DNA of 64,000 nt from the NCBI RefSeq assembly GCF_003610535.1, contig NZ_RAPN01000005.1, positions 217,121 through 281,120 on the forward strand, in the 5' to 3' direction. This stretch comes from Mangrovibacterium diazotrophicum. Its GTDB lineage: Bacteria > Bacteroidota > Bacteroidia > Bacteroidales > Prolixibacteraceae. This document shows positions 9,179-17,622 of this stretch, piece after piece (within the stretch, counting starts at the first letter, position 1; every line of letters begins with the position of its first letter). A program made the position numbers and the translations under genes. The notes beneath the pieces are model-generated. The model saw only the letters and a program-made list of their open reading frames with translations. It had not been told where the DNA came from and did no database searches.

Positions 9179-10429
9179 TTAATCGAAGCGGATCGTCTTT
9201 TCGGGCGAAATTCGACCAACCAAATACGAAGGTCCCAGCAGCATTAAAAGTGTCACCAATAACGCGCCAACGTTCAGCAACAGCAAATGATGAATCATCA
9301 AATTAACCGGCACCGTATCCACATAGTATGACGCCGGATCGAGATGAATAACCTTAAACTGACTTTGAATAACACACAAAAGAATACCAATGATGTTGCC
9401 CCAAAGCAAACCCTTGCCCACTAAAAAGGCAGAGAGATAAAGGAAGATTTTGCGGATATTCACATTGGCTGCTCCCATCGATTTTAAAATGCCAATCATG
9501 CGCGTGCGCTCGAGAATGATCACCAGCAAACCGGAAATCATATTGAAACCCGCCACCAAAACCATCAGCAACAGGATAATCCACACGTTCATATCGAGCA
9601 GATTGAGCCAATCGAAAATGTATGGATATTTTTCTTTGACATTCACTACCCGTAACATTGGCGCATCTACATCCAGACTTCCGAGCACAATATCGCGAAC
9701 CTGGCTACCCAAGTTTTCGACCTGATCCAAATCGTCAACAAAAACCTCGTAACCACTAATTTGGTCATCCGCCCAATTATTTAACCGTTGGATATGCCGC
9801 AAATCAATCAGCACAAACATTCGGTCGAACTCCTCCAGTCCTGAACGGTAGATACCACCGACTGTAAACCGGCGAAGGCGGGGAATGCGTTCATCCTCAT
9901 TCAAAAAATACATTTGAAACTTGTCGCCCATTTCCAGGCGCAACAGGTCGGAAATCTGCTGGGAGATCCATACCAAATCGGTTCGTGCTGAATCCAGAGG
10001 AATCAGGTCTCCTTCAATCTTGTTTTTAGCAAAAAAGCTCCAGTCGAAATCAGCTGAAATTCCTTTCAGTACAACGCCCTGAATCTCTTCGCCCGCTTTA
10101 ATAATGCCGGGCTTGGTTGCAAACTTTTGGATATGGGTTATTCCACTGAGCTGATTCAACTTTTCTAAAAAAGGCTGACCTTCATTTATGGGAACCGTCT
10201 GGTAACTCTGATTGCTGTCGTAATTGACAATTTGAAGGTGCGCCGCAAAACCATTGACCTTGCTTTCGACCTCACCCTGAAAGCCGGTAACAATAGCCAC
10301 GGCCAAAATCATCACCACCATTCCCAGGCTAATACCGGCAACCGCCAAACGCACGATTCGACGGGACAAATGCTGTTCGGCGTCTTTCGAAGAAAATAAA
10401 CGACGTGCTATGAATAATTCGGTATTCAA
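9179..10429 (-). CDS. LolC/LolE-like ABC transporter permease (FtsX/MacB fold)
   Basis: Permease resembling the lipoprotein-releasing LolC/E proteins, which extract lipoproteins from the inner membrane for transfer to the outer membrane. The 416 residues show a first membrane segment (LAVAGISLGMVVMILAVAIVTG), a periplasmic MacB-PCD-type domain (about residues 50-260), and three C-terminal membrane segments with the FtsX signature (ILERTRMIGILKSMGA). The family N-terminus FIARRLFSSK is encoded right after a TTG at 10427-10429. An in-frame TAG lies upstream with no ATG or GTG between, so TTG is the only usual start. No ATPase gene is adjacent; the LolD partner must be elsewhere. Confidence 0.82.
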   Translation of the reverse strand: MNTELFIARRLFSSKDAEQHLSRRIVRLAVAGISLGMVVMILAVAIVTGFQGEVESKVNGFAAHLQIVNYDSNQSYQTVPINEGQPFLEKLNQLSGITHIQKFATKPGIIKAGEEIQGVVLKGISADFDWSFFAKNKIEGDLIPLDSARTDLVWISQQISDLLRLEMGDKFQMYFLNEDERIPRLRRFTVGGIYRSGLEEFDRMFVLIDLRHIQRLNNWADDQISGYEVFVDDLDQVENLGSQVRDIVLGSLDVDAPMLRVVNVKEKYPYIFDWLNLLDMNVWIILLLMVLVAGFNMISGLLVIILERTRMIGILKSMGAANVNIRKIFLYLSAFLVGKGLLWGNIIGILLCVIQSQFKVIHLDPASYYVDTVPVNLMIHHLLLLNVGALLVTLLMLLGPSYLVGRISPEKTIRFD

Positions 10430-10457
10430 ACTTCGGGTTAATGGTTTGCTCGTAAAG

Positions 10458-11453
10458 CTACAAACTTTCTGTATTCCGGCGATTAATAAACGGAAGAATC
10501 AGCAATGAAATCAAACCAACGATGATCATCATCGCCGTCATCGACGAGTGCGCCAGGAATGCAAAAACAACTGCATCTGCTTTACTGATGCCATAAACAA
10601 TCAGCGCCTGAATAACCATAAAGTGCCAGGCTCCAATTCCGCCCTGCACCGGAGCAACCATTCCGTAACTTCCCAAAACAAAGGTTGTCAATCCAGCTAT
10701 CGCGGTTAAGTTCGAAGTAAAACCGAACGCGAAAAAAACCACATAGAGCATCAGGTAATACATCACCCAAATAAATACAGTGTGAAAAATGAAAGCGCCT
10801 TTGTGCTTCATATTTCGGACGGTGCGCAGCCCCTCGCCAAACTTATGCAAAATACCATTTAGCTTGTGAAACAAGTTAGATCGCTTGATCCGCTGGCGAG
10901 CCAGATACACCCCTACGACCAACGCGATTATGCTGATAATCATTACCGGGGAGAAGGTGATACTTTCGAGTTTGCTCTTTACTTCCGGATTATTATCCAG
11001 AAACTGCACCAACTTCCCGAGTTGAGTGACTGTAACAATCATCGTGAGCAAAAGCATCATGATCACATCGATAATCCGCTCGGTCACCACTGTACCGACA
11101 AGTTTTGTAAACGAGATTTTTTCGTAGCGCGACAATACGCCACATCGTGAAATCTCCCCCATCCGCGGGATAACGAGGTTCATGAGGTAGCCCACCATTA
11201 CTGCAAGAAAAGTATTCACCATTCGCGGGCGCTGGCCCAATGGTTCGATCATGATCACCCAGCGCATGGTTCGGCTAATGTGGCTCAAAAGCCCTAAAAA
11301 CAGCGACACCCAGATCCAAAAATAATTCACATCATTTTTTAGGATAGATTCAATCCGCTCAATATCCTGATCTTTATACACCAGCCAAAAAATAACAACG
11401 CCCAATGCAAAAAAGGCCAGGACTTTGAATAGCTTCAATAACTTATGTTTCAA
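10458..11453 (-). CDS. Flippase-like (LPG synthase TM / UPF0104) membrane protein
   Basis: A 331-residue polytopic protein with about eight membrane segments of the lysylphosphatidylglycerol synthase TM-region family (AglD/UPF0104). Such proteins act in membrane-lipid or glycan-lipid handling, but the substrate here is unknown. Family features include MRWVIMIEPLGQRP with VPRMGE-like wording (VIPRMGEISRCGVLSRYEKI) and a late PVQGGIGAWHF segment. The cytosolic synthetase domain of MprF is absent. The reading frame begins at TTG (11451-11453), just before the first membrane segment, with no ATG that could replace it. The LolC/E-like gene follows after 28 bp, so an operon is likely. Confidence 0.8.
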   Translation of the reverse strand: MKHKLLKLFKVLAFFALGVVIFWLVYKDQDIERIESILKNDVNYFWIWVSLFLGLLSHISRTMRWVIMIEPLGQRPRMVNTFLAVMVGYLMNLVIPRMGEISRCGVLSRYEKISFTKLVGTVVTERIIDVIMMLLLTMIVTVTQLGKLVQFLDNNPEVKSKLESITFSPVMIISIIALVVGVYLARQRIKRSNLFHKLNGILHKFGEGLRTVRNMKHKGAFIFHTVFIWVMYYLMLYVVFFAFGFTSNLTAIAGLTTFVLGSYGMVAPVQGGIGAWHFMVIQALIVYGISKADAVVFAFLAHSSMTAMMIIVGLISLLILPFINRRNTESL

Positions 11454-11535
11454 AATGAACTTGTTTATTTCTGAAAATGCGCTATTTTTAAGAAAGGTTT
11501 AGCACCACTTTCAAGCGTTTTATTAAGTACTTTTT

Positions 11536-11543
11536 TAAATTTG
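11536..11543 (+). promoter_or_regulatory. Candidate -7 promoter element upstream of ksgA
   Basis: TAAATTTG fits the Bacteroidota TAnnTTTG consensus and lies about 108 bp before the ksgA start in the divergent region between it and the flippase-like gene. The matching -33 TTG was not identified with confidence. Confidence 0.35.
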
Positions 11544-11651
11544 CACGCTTTTGTCAAAAGCCCAAATCGCCGACAAAAATAAATATTTGTTTTAAACCTC
11601 ATTCTTTTTAGTAACATATTCACAAACCCTCAAATCAGAAGACCAACGACG

Positions 11652-12431
11652 ATGACAACTGTAAGGGCCAAAAAAAATTTGGGTCAACACTTTTTAAAAG
11701 ATCAGAATATTGCTCGAAAAATTGTTGACAGTCTTCATGCTGAGCAAGTTTCCAACGTATTGGAAATTGGCCCTGGCATGGGGGTATTAACGCAATACTT
11801 GTTGCAGAAAGAAACTTTCACAACCAGCGTTGTGGAAATCGATCACGAATCGGTTGACTATTTAAAACAGCACTTTCCGGCGCTGGAAGAACGAATTATT
11901 TCGAAAGATTTTCTGAAACTGAAGCTCGAAGAATATTTTCCGGAAAGTTTTGCCATCATCGGAAACTTCCCCTACAATATTTCATCGCAAATCTTTTTTA
12001 AGGTGCTCGACTATAAAAACCAGGTTCCCGAAGTGGTGGGCATGATCCAAAAAGAAGTAGCTGAACGTCTGGCAACCGGACCGGGCTCAAAAACCTACGG
12101 TATTCTCAGCGTTTTACTCCAGGCCTATTACGACATTGAATACTTGTTCACCGTTCACGAGAATGTATTCAACCCACCGCCCAAAGTAAAATCAGCGGTA
12201 ATCCGCCTAACACGCAATCAGCGCCAAAACCTCGATTGCGACGAAAAACTGTTTTTCACCCTGGTGAAATCAGCTTTCAATCAACGGCGCAAAACAATGC
12301 GTAATTCGCTCAAACAATTCCTGACCGACGAAACATTAAAAGCAAACGAACTGTTTAACCTTCGACCCGAACAATTAAGCGTTTCGGACTTCGAAAATTT
12401 AACCCGACTGATTCAGCAGCAGCAGTCTTAA
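11652..12431 (+). CDS. rsmA: 16S rRNA (adenine1518-N6/adenine1519-N6)-dimethyltransferase
   Basis: RsmA/KsgA dimethylates the two adjacent adenines in the 3'-terminal helix 45 of 16S rRNA during 30S assembly, using S-adenosylmethionine. The 259-residue protein has the family start [19 protein letters not shown], the SAM-binding motif I ([12 protein letters not shown]), the catalytic [12 protein letters not shown] (motif IV, N/D-P-P-Y type) and the C-terminal [13 protein letters not shown] helix. Full length. The magnesium transporter gene starts 14 bp after the stop on the same strand. Confidence 0.96.
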   Translation: MTTVRAKKNLGQHFLKDQNIARKIVDSLHAEQVSNVLEIGPGMGVLTQYLLQKETFTTSVVEIDHESVDYLKQHFPALEERIISKDFLKLKLEEYFPESFAIIGNFPYNISSQIFFKVLDYKNQVPEVVGMIQKEVAERLATGPGSKTYGILSVLLQAYYDIEYLFTVHENVFNPPPKVKSAVIRLTRNQRQNLDCDEKLFFTLVKSAFNQRRKTMRNSLKQFLTDETLKANELFNLRPEQLSVSDFENLTRLIQQQQS

Positions 12432-12445
12432 AAAATCTCTTAGCC

Positions 12446-13807
12446 ATGACCACCGAATTGAACATGGAATTCATCATTAAACTTCAGGATCTGATTGAAG
12501 CAGAAGACTCCGCTGAAGTTTTGAAAATGCTGGAGGACCTCCACCCCACCGATATAGCCGAGATCATGGACAAGCTGACCATGGACGAAGCCAAATATTT
12601 GTACCTGCAATTAGACGGTGAAATGGCGTCGGATGTACTGCTTGAAATTCCGGAAGGTGTTCGCCGCCGTTTTCTGCGCGTGCTGCCACCCGAAGTGATC
12701 GCTCACCAGTTTGTGGAGCACATGGACTCGGACGACGCGGCCGACATCATGGGCGAGCTGGAAGAAGAAGTGGTTGAAGCGGTACTCTCGGAAATTGAAG
12801 ACAAAGAACAAGCGGGCGACATTGCCGACCTGTTGGAATACGACGAGGACACCGCCGGGGGTTTGATGGCCAAGGAGCTTATTAAAGTGAACGAGAACTG
12901 GAATGTTCAAACCTGCCTGAAGGAAATCTCAACTCAATCTGAAGAAATCGACGAAATCTACTACGTCTATGTAGTGGACGATGACAATATATTAAAAGGT
13001 GTGCTTTCTCTTTCGAAGTTGATTCAAAAGTCGACGCACAGCAAAGTGAAAGACCTGATCAACGAAGACATTCAATCGGTGAAAACCGACGCCAGCCAGG
13101 AAGAAGTTGCCCAAATCATGGAAAAATACGACTTGGTTGTGTTGCCGGTTGTCGACCAGATTGGCCGACTGAAAGGGCGAATCACCATTGACGACGTGGT
13201 GGACGTGATCCGTGAAGAAACCGGCAAGGACTACCAGATGGTTTCGGGTATCACCGGCGACGTGGAATCGACCGACAATGTTTGGCGTCTCACGCGCGTT
13301 CGAATACCATGGCTACTGATTGGTACGGTTGGCGGCCTAACCGGCGCCCAGGTACTGAGTCACCATCAAGATACGCTGAACCACATCCCGGCGATGGCCT
13401 TTTTCATTCCGTTGATTGCCGCGACTGCCGGAAACGTGGGAGTGCAATCGTCATCCATCGTGGTGCAGACGCTGGCCGCGGGAAGTCGTAAATTCGATAC
13501 GCTCGGCAAAAAATTATTCAAGGAGCTGGGGGTTGGGCTAATTACCGGTTTGTTTTTCGCCCTGCTCATCTTCGGCTACAACTATCTGTTCAGCGATAGC
13601 TACAAACTAACATTAACCGTGAGCTGCACCCTGTTCATCGTTATTGTTTTTGCTTCACTGTTTGGCACATTGATTCCGCTCATCCTGCACCGGTTTAAAG
13701 TTGACCCGGCTGTCGCCACCGGACCGTTTATAACGACCATGAACGACGTACTCGGACTATTACTTTACATGGGAGTCGCCCATTTCTTTTTCAACTTTTT
13801 GGGATGA
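12446..13807 (+). CDS. mgtE: MgtE-type magnesium transporter
   Basis: Magnesium channel/transporter of the MgtE family, gated by cytosolic Mg2+. The 453 residues show the superhelical N domain (about 20-135, with DAADIMGELEEE), two CBS domains (about 140-260, with DEIYYVYVVDDDN and LVVLPVVDQIGRLKGRITIDDV) and five C-terminal membrane segments with the conserved pore wording AATAGNVGVQSSSIVVQ and ATGPFITTMNDVLGL. The stop overlaps the start of the next gene (ATGA at 13804-13807), indicating translational coupling. Confidence 0.95.
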   Translation: MTTELNMEFIIKLQDLIEAEDSAEVLKMLEDLHPTDIAEIMDKLTMDEAKYLYLQLDGEMASDVLLEIPEGVRRRFLRVLPPEVIAHQFVEHMDSDDAADIMGELEEEVVEAVLSEIEDKEQAGDIADLLEYDEDTAGGLMAKELIKVNENWNVQTCLKEISTQSEEIDEIYYVYVVDDDNILKGVLSLSKLIQKSTHSKVKDLINEDIQSVKTDASQEEVAQIMEKYDLVVLPVVDQIGRLKGRITIDDVVDVIREETGKDYQMVSGITGDVESTDNVWRLTRVRIPWLLIGTVGGLTGAQVLSHHQDTLNHIPAMAFFIPLIAATAGNVGVQSSSIVVQTLAAGSRKFDTLGKKLFKELGVGLITGLFFALLIFGYNYLFSDSYKLTLTVSCTLFIVIVFASLFGTLIPLILHRFKVDPAVATGPFITTMNDVLGLLLYMGVAHFFFNFLG

Positions 13808-14286
13808 AAAGGCGCACACTCATCGGACGCTTCGACGAGGCTGACTTCCCGCTACTTCAACTCGAAAACATTGAAGTGAAAGTAGACACCGGCGCATACA
13901 CGTCGAGTTTTCACTGCCACAACATCGAGCTTATCGAGCTGGACGGACAAAAAAAGCTTCATTGCTATTTTTTAGATCCTGATCATGATCAATATCACAA
14001 CAAAGAATTTATATTTGACCGCTTTTCAAAAAAACGGATTCGCAGTTCCAACGGACAAATGGAGGAACGCTATAGTATTGAAACTCAAATCCGATTATTT
14101 GATCAAGTCTACCCAATTGAATTGACCTTAACCGAAAGAGGCGCCATGAAATACCCGGTTCTGCTGGGCCGCAAATTTCTGTCGAAGCGCTTTGTGGTTG
14201 ACGGATCGAAAACGAGGCTTTCAGCCAAAAAAGAAAAATGGCTGGTAGAATTGAAGAAAGCACCGAATGTCACAACACATCTGTAA
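13804..14286 (+). CDS. RimB-like retropepsin-fold protease (PF05618 type)
   Basis: A 160-residue protein of the retropepsin-like 'ATP-dependent zinc protease' family. The aspartic-protease motif VDTGAYTSSFHC (about residues 27-38) and the late LLGRKFL strand are present. In Pseudomonas the homologue RimB acts with RimK, removing glutamates that RimK adds to ribosomal protein S6; whether that holds here is inferred from the RimK-like gene 22 bp downstream. The start overlaps the mgtE stop by 4 bp. No signal peptide, so cytoplasmic. Confidence 0.8.
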   Translation: MKRRTLIGRFDEADFPLLQLENIEVKVDTGAYTSSFHCHNIELIELDGQKKLHCYFLDPDHDQYHNKEFIFDRFSKKRIRSSNGQMEERYSIETQIRLFDQVYPIELTLTERGAMKYPVLLGRKFLSKRFVVDGSKTRLSAKKEKWLVELKKAPNVTTHL

Positions 14287-14308
14287 ATATTAAAGATTCT
14301 AATTCAAA

Positions 14309-15181
14309 GTGAAAATTGTAATTCTATCACGCGATCACAACCTCTACTCCACCCAACGGTTGGTCGAGGCAGGAGAGAAAAAAGGTCACGAAATGGTCAT
14401 TCTCGATCATTCCAAATGCGACTTGGTGATTGAAAAAAAGAGACCCGGCATCATTTACAAAGGGCACATGGTTGAAGACGTAGATGCCGTCATTCCCCGA
14501 ATCGGAGCTTCGGTTACCTTCTACGGAACAGCCGTTGTTCGCCAGTTCGAGATGATGAAAGTATTTACGGCCATCGAATCGCAGGCGCTGGTTCGCTCAC
14601 GCGACAAACTACGCAGCTTGCAAATCCTGAGCCGGGCGGGACTGGGACTACCCAAGACGGTTTTTACAAACTATTCGCGCAACGTTAAGGACATTGTAAA
14701 AAGCGTTGGAGGTGCTCCGCTTGTTATCAAGCTACTGGAAGGAACCCAGGGCTTGGGTGTGGTTCTCGCTGAAAACGACAATGCAGCCGAATCAGTTATC
14801 GAAGCCTTCAACGGCCTTAAAGCACGGGTCATTGTTCAGGAATATATTTCGGAAGCCAAAGGAGCCGACATTCGCGCATTCGTGGTGGACGGCGTAGTTG
14901 TTGGCGCTATGAAACGGCAAGCCAAAAAAGGCGAATTCCGTTCGAACCTGCACCGCGGCGGGACGGCAACCATTATCGAGTTGACAGAAGAAGAAGAAAA
15001 TGCCGCGCTGAAAGCCGCCCGCGTCATGGGCCTGGGCATCGCCGGTGTCGACATGCTGCAATCCAATCACGGCCCGCTGATCCTGGAAGTCAATTCCTCA
15101 CCAGGGCTGGAAGGTATTGAAGCTGCAACCGGCAAGGACATTGCCAACAGCATTATCCGATACGTAGAACGCAACGTTTAA
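14309..15181 (+). CDS. rimK: RimK-like alpha-L-glutamate ligase (ATP-grasp)
   Basis: ATP-grasp ligase expected to add glutamate to the C-terminus of ribosomal protein S6 or a related acceptor. The 290 residues match E. coli RimK in length and wording: [16 protein letters not shown] at the N-terminus, [24 protein letters not shown], the ATP-binding [19 protein letters not shown], and the metal-site ending [15 protein letters not shown]. The start is GTG at 14309-14311. It lies between the RimB-like protease and the AstE/M14-like hydrolase (2 bp downstream) in a tight run. Confidence 0.9.
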   Translation: MKIVILSRDHNLYSTQRLVEAGEKKGHEMVILDHSKCDLVIEKKRPGIIYKGHMVEDVDAVIPRIGASVTFYGTAVVRQFEMMKVFTAIESQALVRSRDKLRSLQILSRAGLGLPKTVFTNYSRNVKDIVKSVGGAPLVIKLLEGTQGLGVVLAENDNAAESVIEAFNGLKARVIVQEYISEAKGADIRAFVVDGVVVGAMKRQAKKGEFRSNLHRGGTATIIELTEEEENAALKAARVMGLGIAGVDMLQSNHGPLILEVNSSPGLEGIEAATGKDIANSIIRYVERNV

Positions 15182-15183
15182 CC

Positions 15184-16146
15184 ATGAAAAGACAATCACT
15201 TCAATTATTAGGGAAAACAATTCCGGCCGGGCGCAAAACCATCATCAACCTGGAAACCGCCAGGCTGCATACCCGCAACAAAATTGAAGTGCCTGTCATT
15301 ATTGAACGGGGAAAAGAACCCGGACCGGTACTTCTGCTGATTGGCGGAATACACGGCAACGAGATCAACGGCGTTGAAATTATACGCGGTCTGATTTCGC
15401 AAAAATACAACAAACCAACAGCCGGGACAGTCATCTGCATCCCGGCTCTCAATGTACTGGGATTCCTGAATCAAACCCGCGAATTCCCCGATGGGAAGGA
15501 TTTGAACCGCATGTTTCCCGGATCGCAAAATGGCTCCATGGCCAGTCTTTTTGCCTGGAACCTGATGACTAAAATTCTTCCGGCAGCCGACTACATCGTC
15601 GACTTCCACACTGGTGGAGCCAACCGGTTCAACAGTTCCCAAATTAGGATCAGCCGTGATCATCCGGAACTTTTTGAACTGGCAAAAATCTTTAAGCCTC
15701 GTTTTATTGTACTGGCACCCGACCGCGAAAAATCCTTCCGCGAAGCAGCCACCAAACTGGGCAAGAAAATTTTGTTGTTTGAAGGCGGGAAGTCGCTCGA
15801 CATCCACAACCGGATTACCCAGCGCGGCGTCAACGGCGTTTTGCGCCTGATGCACCACCTGAACATGCGTGACTTCTCGGCCGAAATAGCCGGCATGCCC
15901 AACACCGATCCAATCTTCATCCGGGAATCGAGCTGGATTCGTGCGCGCCATGGCGGCATGTTCCGCTTTCAGGTGAAGGATGGTGCCAAAGTTGAGAAAG
16001 GAGAAATCATTGGTAGCATTTCCGACCCCTACGGCGGTTTCGAAAAAGCAGTAAAAATGCCGGAAAGCGGTTACATTATTGGCCTCAACCACGCTCCCAT
16101 CATCTACCAGGGAGATGCCTTAATTCATTTGGGAAAAACGGAATAG
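15184..16146 (+). CDS. Succinylglutamate desuccinylase/aspartoacylase-like zinc hydrolase (M14 fold)
   Basis: A 320-residue zinc-dependent hydrolase of the AstE/AspA branch of the M14 carboxypeptidase fold. Zinc ligands are visible: H and E in GGIHGNEINGVEI (about residues 55-67) and the later histidine in VDFHTGG (about 139-145). A C-terminal beta-rich segment (about 240-320) resembles the biotinyl/RimA-like tail of the family. It lies 2 bp after rimK, so it may act on glutamate-tagged products; this is inference, because AstE-like enzymes hydrolyse several N-acyl or amide bonds. The rest of the arginine succinyltransferase pathway is absent nearby. Confidence 0.8.
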   Translation: MKRQSLQLLGKTIPAGRKTIINLETARLHTRNKIEVPVIIERGKEPGPVLLLIGGIHGNEINGVEIIRGLISQKYNKPTAGTVICIPALNVLGFLNQTREFPDGKDLNRMFPGSQNGSMASLFAWNLMTKILPAADYIVDFHTGGANRFNSSQIRISRDHPELFELAKIFKPRFIVLAPDREKSFREAATKLGKKILLFEGGKSLDIHNRITQRGVNGVLRLMHHLNMRDFSAEIAGMPNTDPIFIRESSWIRARHGGMFRFQVKDGAKVEKGEIIGSISDPYGGFEKAVKMPESGYIIGLNHAPIIYQGDALIHLGKTE

Positions 16147-16150
16147 CCGA

Positions 16151-17404
16151 TCAGGCTGCATTGATCGCATTTACAGGGTCAAGTCGCGAAGCGATCCAGG
16201 CCGGAATAAAACCGGCAATCAAGCCAATGACTCCGGAAACTATTAACCCCATGCCAATATTTTTCAAACTGAGCACCAGGTGCATCTCTGACACGCCACT
16301 TACAATCGATGCTCCAAGAAAGACCAAAACGAGTCCAACCGCACCACCGATCAGCGACAGAATAACCGCTTCGAAAATAAATTCAAGCAAAATGAAATAG
16401 CGTTTCGCGCCCAACGATTTCTGAATCCCAATAATTCTCGTCCGTTCTTTTACTGAAACAAACATGATATTGGCAATTCCGAAGCCACCGACCAAAATAC
16501 TGAAACCGCCGATGACAGACCCCGCCAGGTTGAAAATCACAAAAAAAGCGTCGAACCGATTCGAAATAACGCTGACCTCGTTGATCGCAAAATCATTTTC
16601 CTCCATCGGCTTCAGCTGATGCATCCCGCGCAAAATTCCTTCTAATTCAGCTGCAAACAAATCATTCTCGACACCAGCTTTAGCCTTCACATTGATCGAT
16701 TGCCCCATCTCGCGATTCCGAAAATCAAGCATTGATCCGGCCAACGTAGTTGAAATGTGCAGCCGTTTGTCCATACTGGTCCCGAACATGTCGGTTCCCT
16801 TTTTGGTGTAAATCCCGATGATTAAAACCCGCCGACCTTTCACCTTTATTTCCTTGCCAACCGGATTTTCACCACTAAAAAGCTGATCGGCAAGTTCAAC
16901 GCCGATTACCGCCATCGGCGAACCGCTGGTCATTTCCGAATCGGTAAAATAACGGCCTTTGTCGATCCCAAGGTTCCACAAATTAATCAAGTCGTAGGTG
17001 CTCGCCATCACTTCAGCATTTTCGGCCGATGATGAGCCATATTGAATTGTCGTATTGAATCCAACGAAAAAGGTTGCCTGCTCCGCCGAAGTCGAGCGTC
17101 GCAAAATCTCTTCCGCTTCTTCTTCTTTCGGAACCGGCCGGTTTAAATATTTCCACCAGGGGTATTCACTCTCGCCTTCGGGCGGCGTCCAGGGCCATTT
17201 CTGAATATACACCATATTCGTCCCTAACGAGTTCAAACTTTCACGCATGTATTTTTCCAGGGAATCGATTACGGTGAACACCGAAATGATGGCAAAGATC
17301 CCGATGGTTATTCCCAACAAGGATAAAATAGTTCGTAGTTTATTGGCTCGAAGTGAATTAATAGAGAACGAAAAACTCTCGAGTATGAGTCGTAAAAGAA
17401 TCAT
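16151..17404 (-). CDS. MacB-like ABC transporter permease
   Basis: A 417-residue FtsX/MacB-family permease: N-terminal membrane segment (LRANKLRTILSLLGITIGIFAIISVFTVI), a large periplasmic MacB-PCD domain (about 45-270) and three C-terminal membrane segments with VKERTRIIGIQKSLGAKR. MacB-type permeases drive mechanotransmission for efflux of peptides, toxins or lipoproteins; the substrate here is unknown. The open frame extends 20 codons upstream, but MILLRLILESF is the usual family start, so ATG at 17402-17404 is used. There is no adjacent ATPase. It is convergent with the M14-like gene, only 4 bp apart. Confidence 0.82.
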   Translation of the reverse strand: MILLRLILESFSFSINSLRANKLRTILSLLGITIGIFAIISVFTVIDSLEKYMRESLNSLGTNMVYIQKWPWTPPEGESEYPWWKYLNRPVPKEEEAEEILRRSTSAEQATFFVGFNTTIQYGSSSAENAEVMASTYDLINLWNLGIDKGRYFTDSEMTSGSPMAVIGVELADQLFSGENPVGKEIKVKGRRVLIIGIYTKKGTDMFGTSMDKRLHISTTLAGSMLDFRNREMGQSINVKAKAGVENDLFAAELEGILRGMHQLKPMEENDFAINEVSVISNRFDAFFVIFNLAGSVIGGFSILVGGFGIANIMFVSVKERTRIIGIQKSLGAKRYFILLEFIFEAVILSLIGGAVGLVLVFLGASIVSGVSEMHLVLSLKNIGMGLIVSGVIGLIAGFIPAWIASRLDPVNAINAA

Positions 17405-17590
17405 CCAATCACGTTTTTTCGTAAAGTTATAAGATTTAGAATTCTGCCGGCCCCATTCATCCAACTGAAGCTAATTTATTTTTAAACAGAACTACATTTC
17501 AGCTTTTAAGACCCAAAAATTCTTTCTATTTTCAACGCTAAATTTTTGTGATTCCAGAGCGATTGACCTCGATTAATCACGTGAATTTAT

Positions 17591-17599
17591 TATCTTTGC
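17591..17599 (+). promoter_or_regulatory. Candidate -7 promoter element upstream of purH
   Basis: TATCTTTGC fits the TAnnTTTG consensus and lies 24 bp before the purH ATG, a normal leader length for this phylum. It would drive purH and possibly the mre genes behind it. Confidence 0.45.
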
Positions 17600-17622
17600 G
17601 ACGCATTTTTAACAAATTGTAA

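Noticed and set aside
15208..16092. A 294-codon minus-strand frame
   Set aside because: Antisense to the AstE/M14-like gene, which has visible zinc-binding motifs; the antisense product has no recognisable features.
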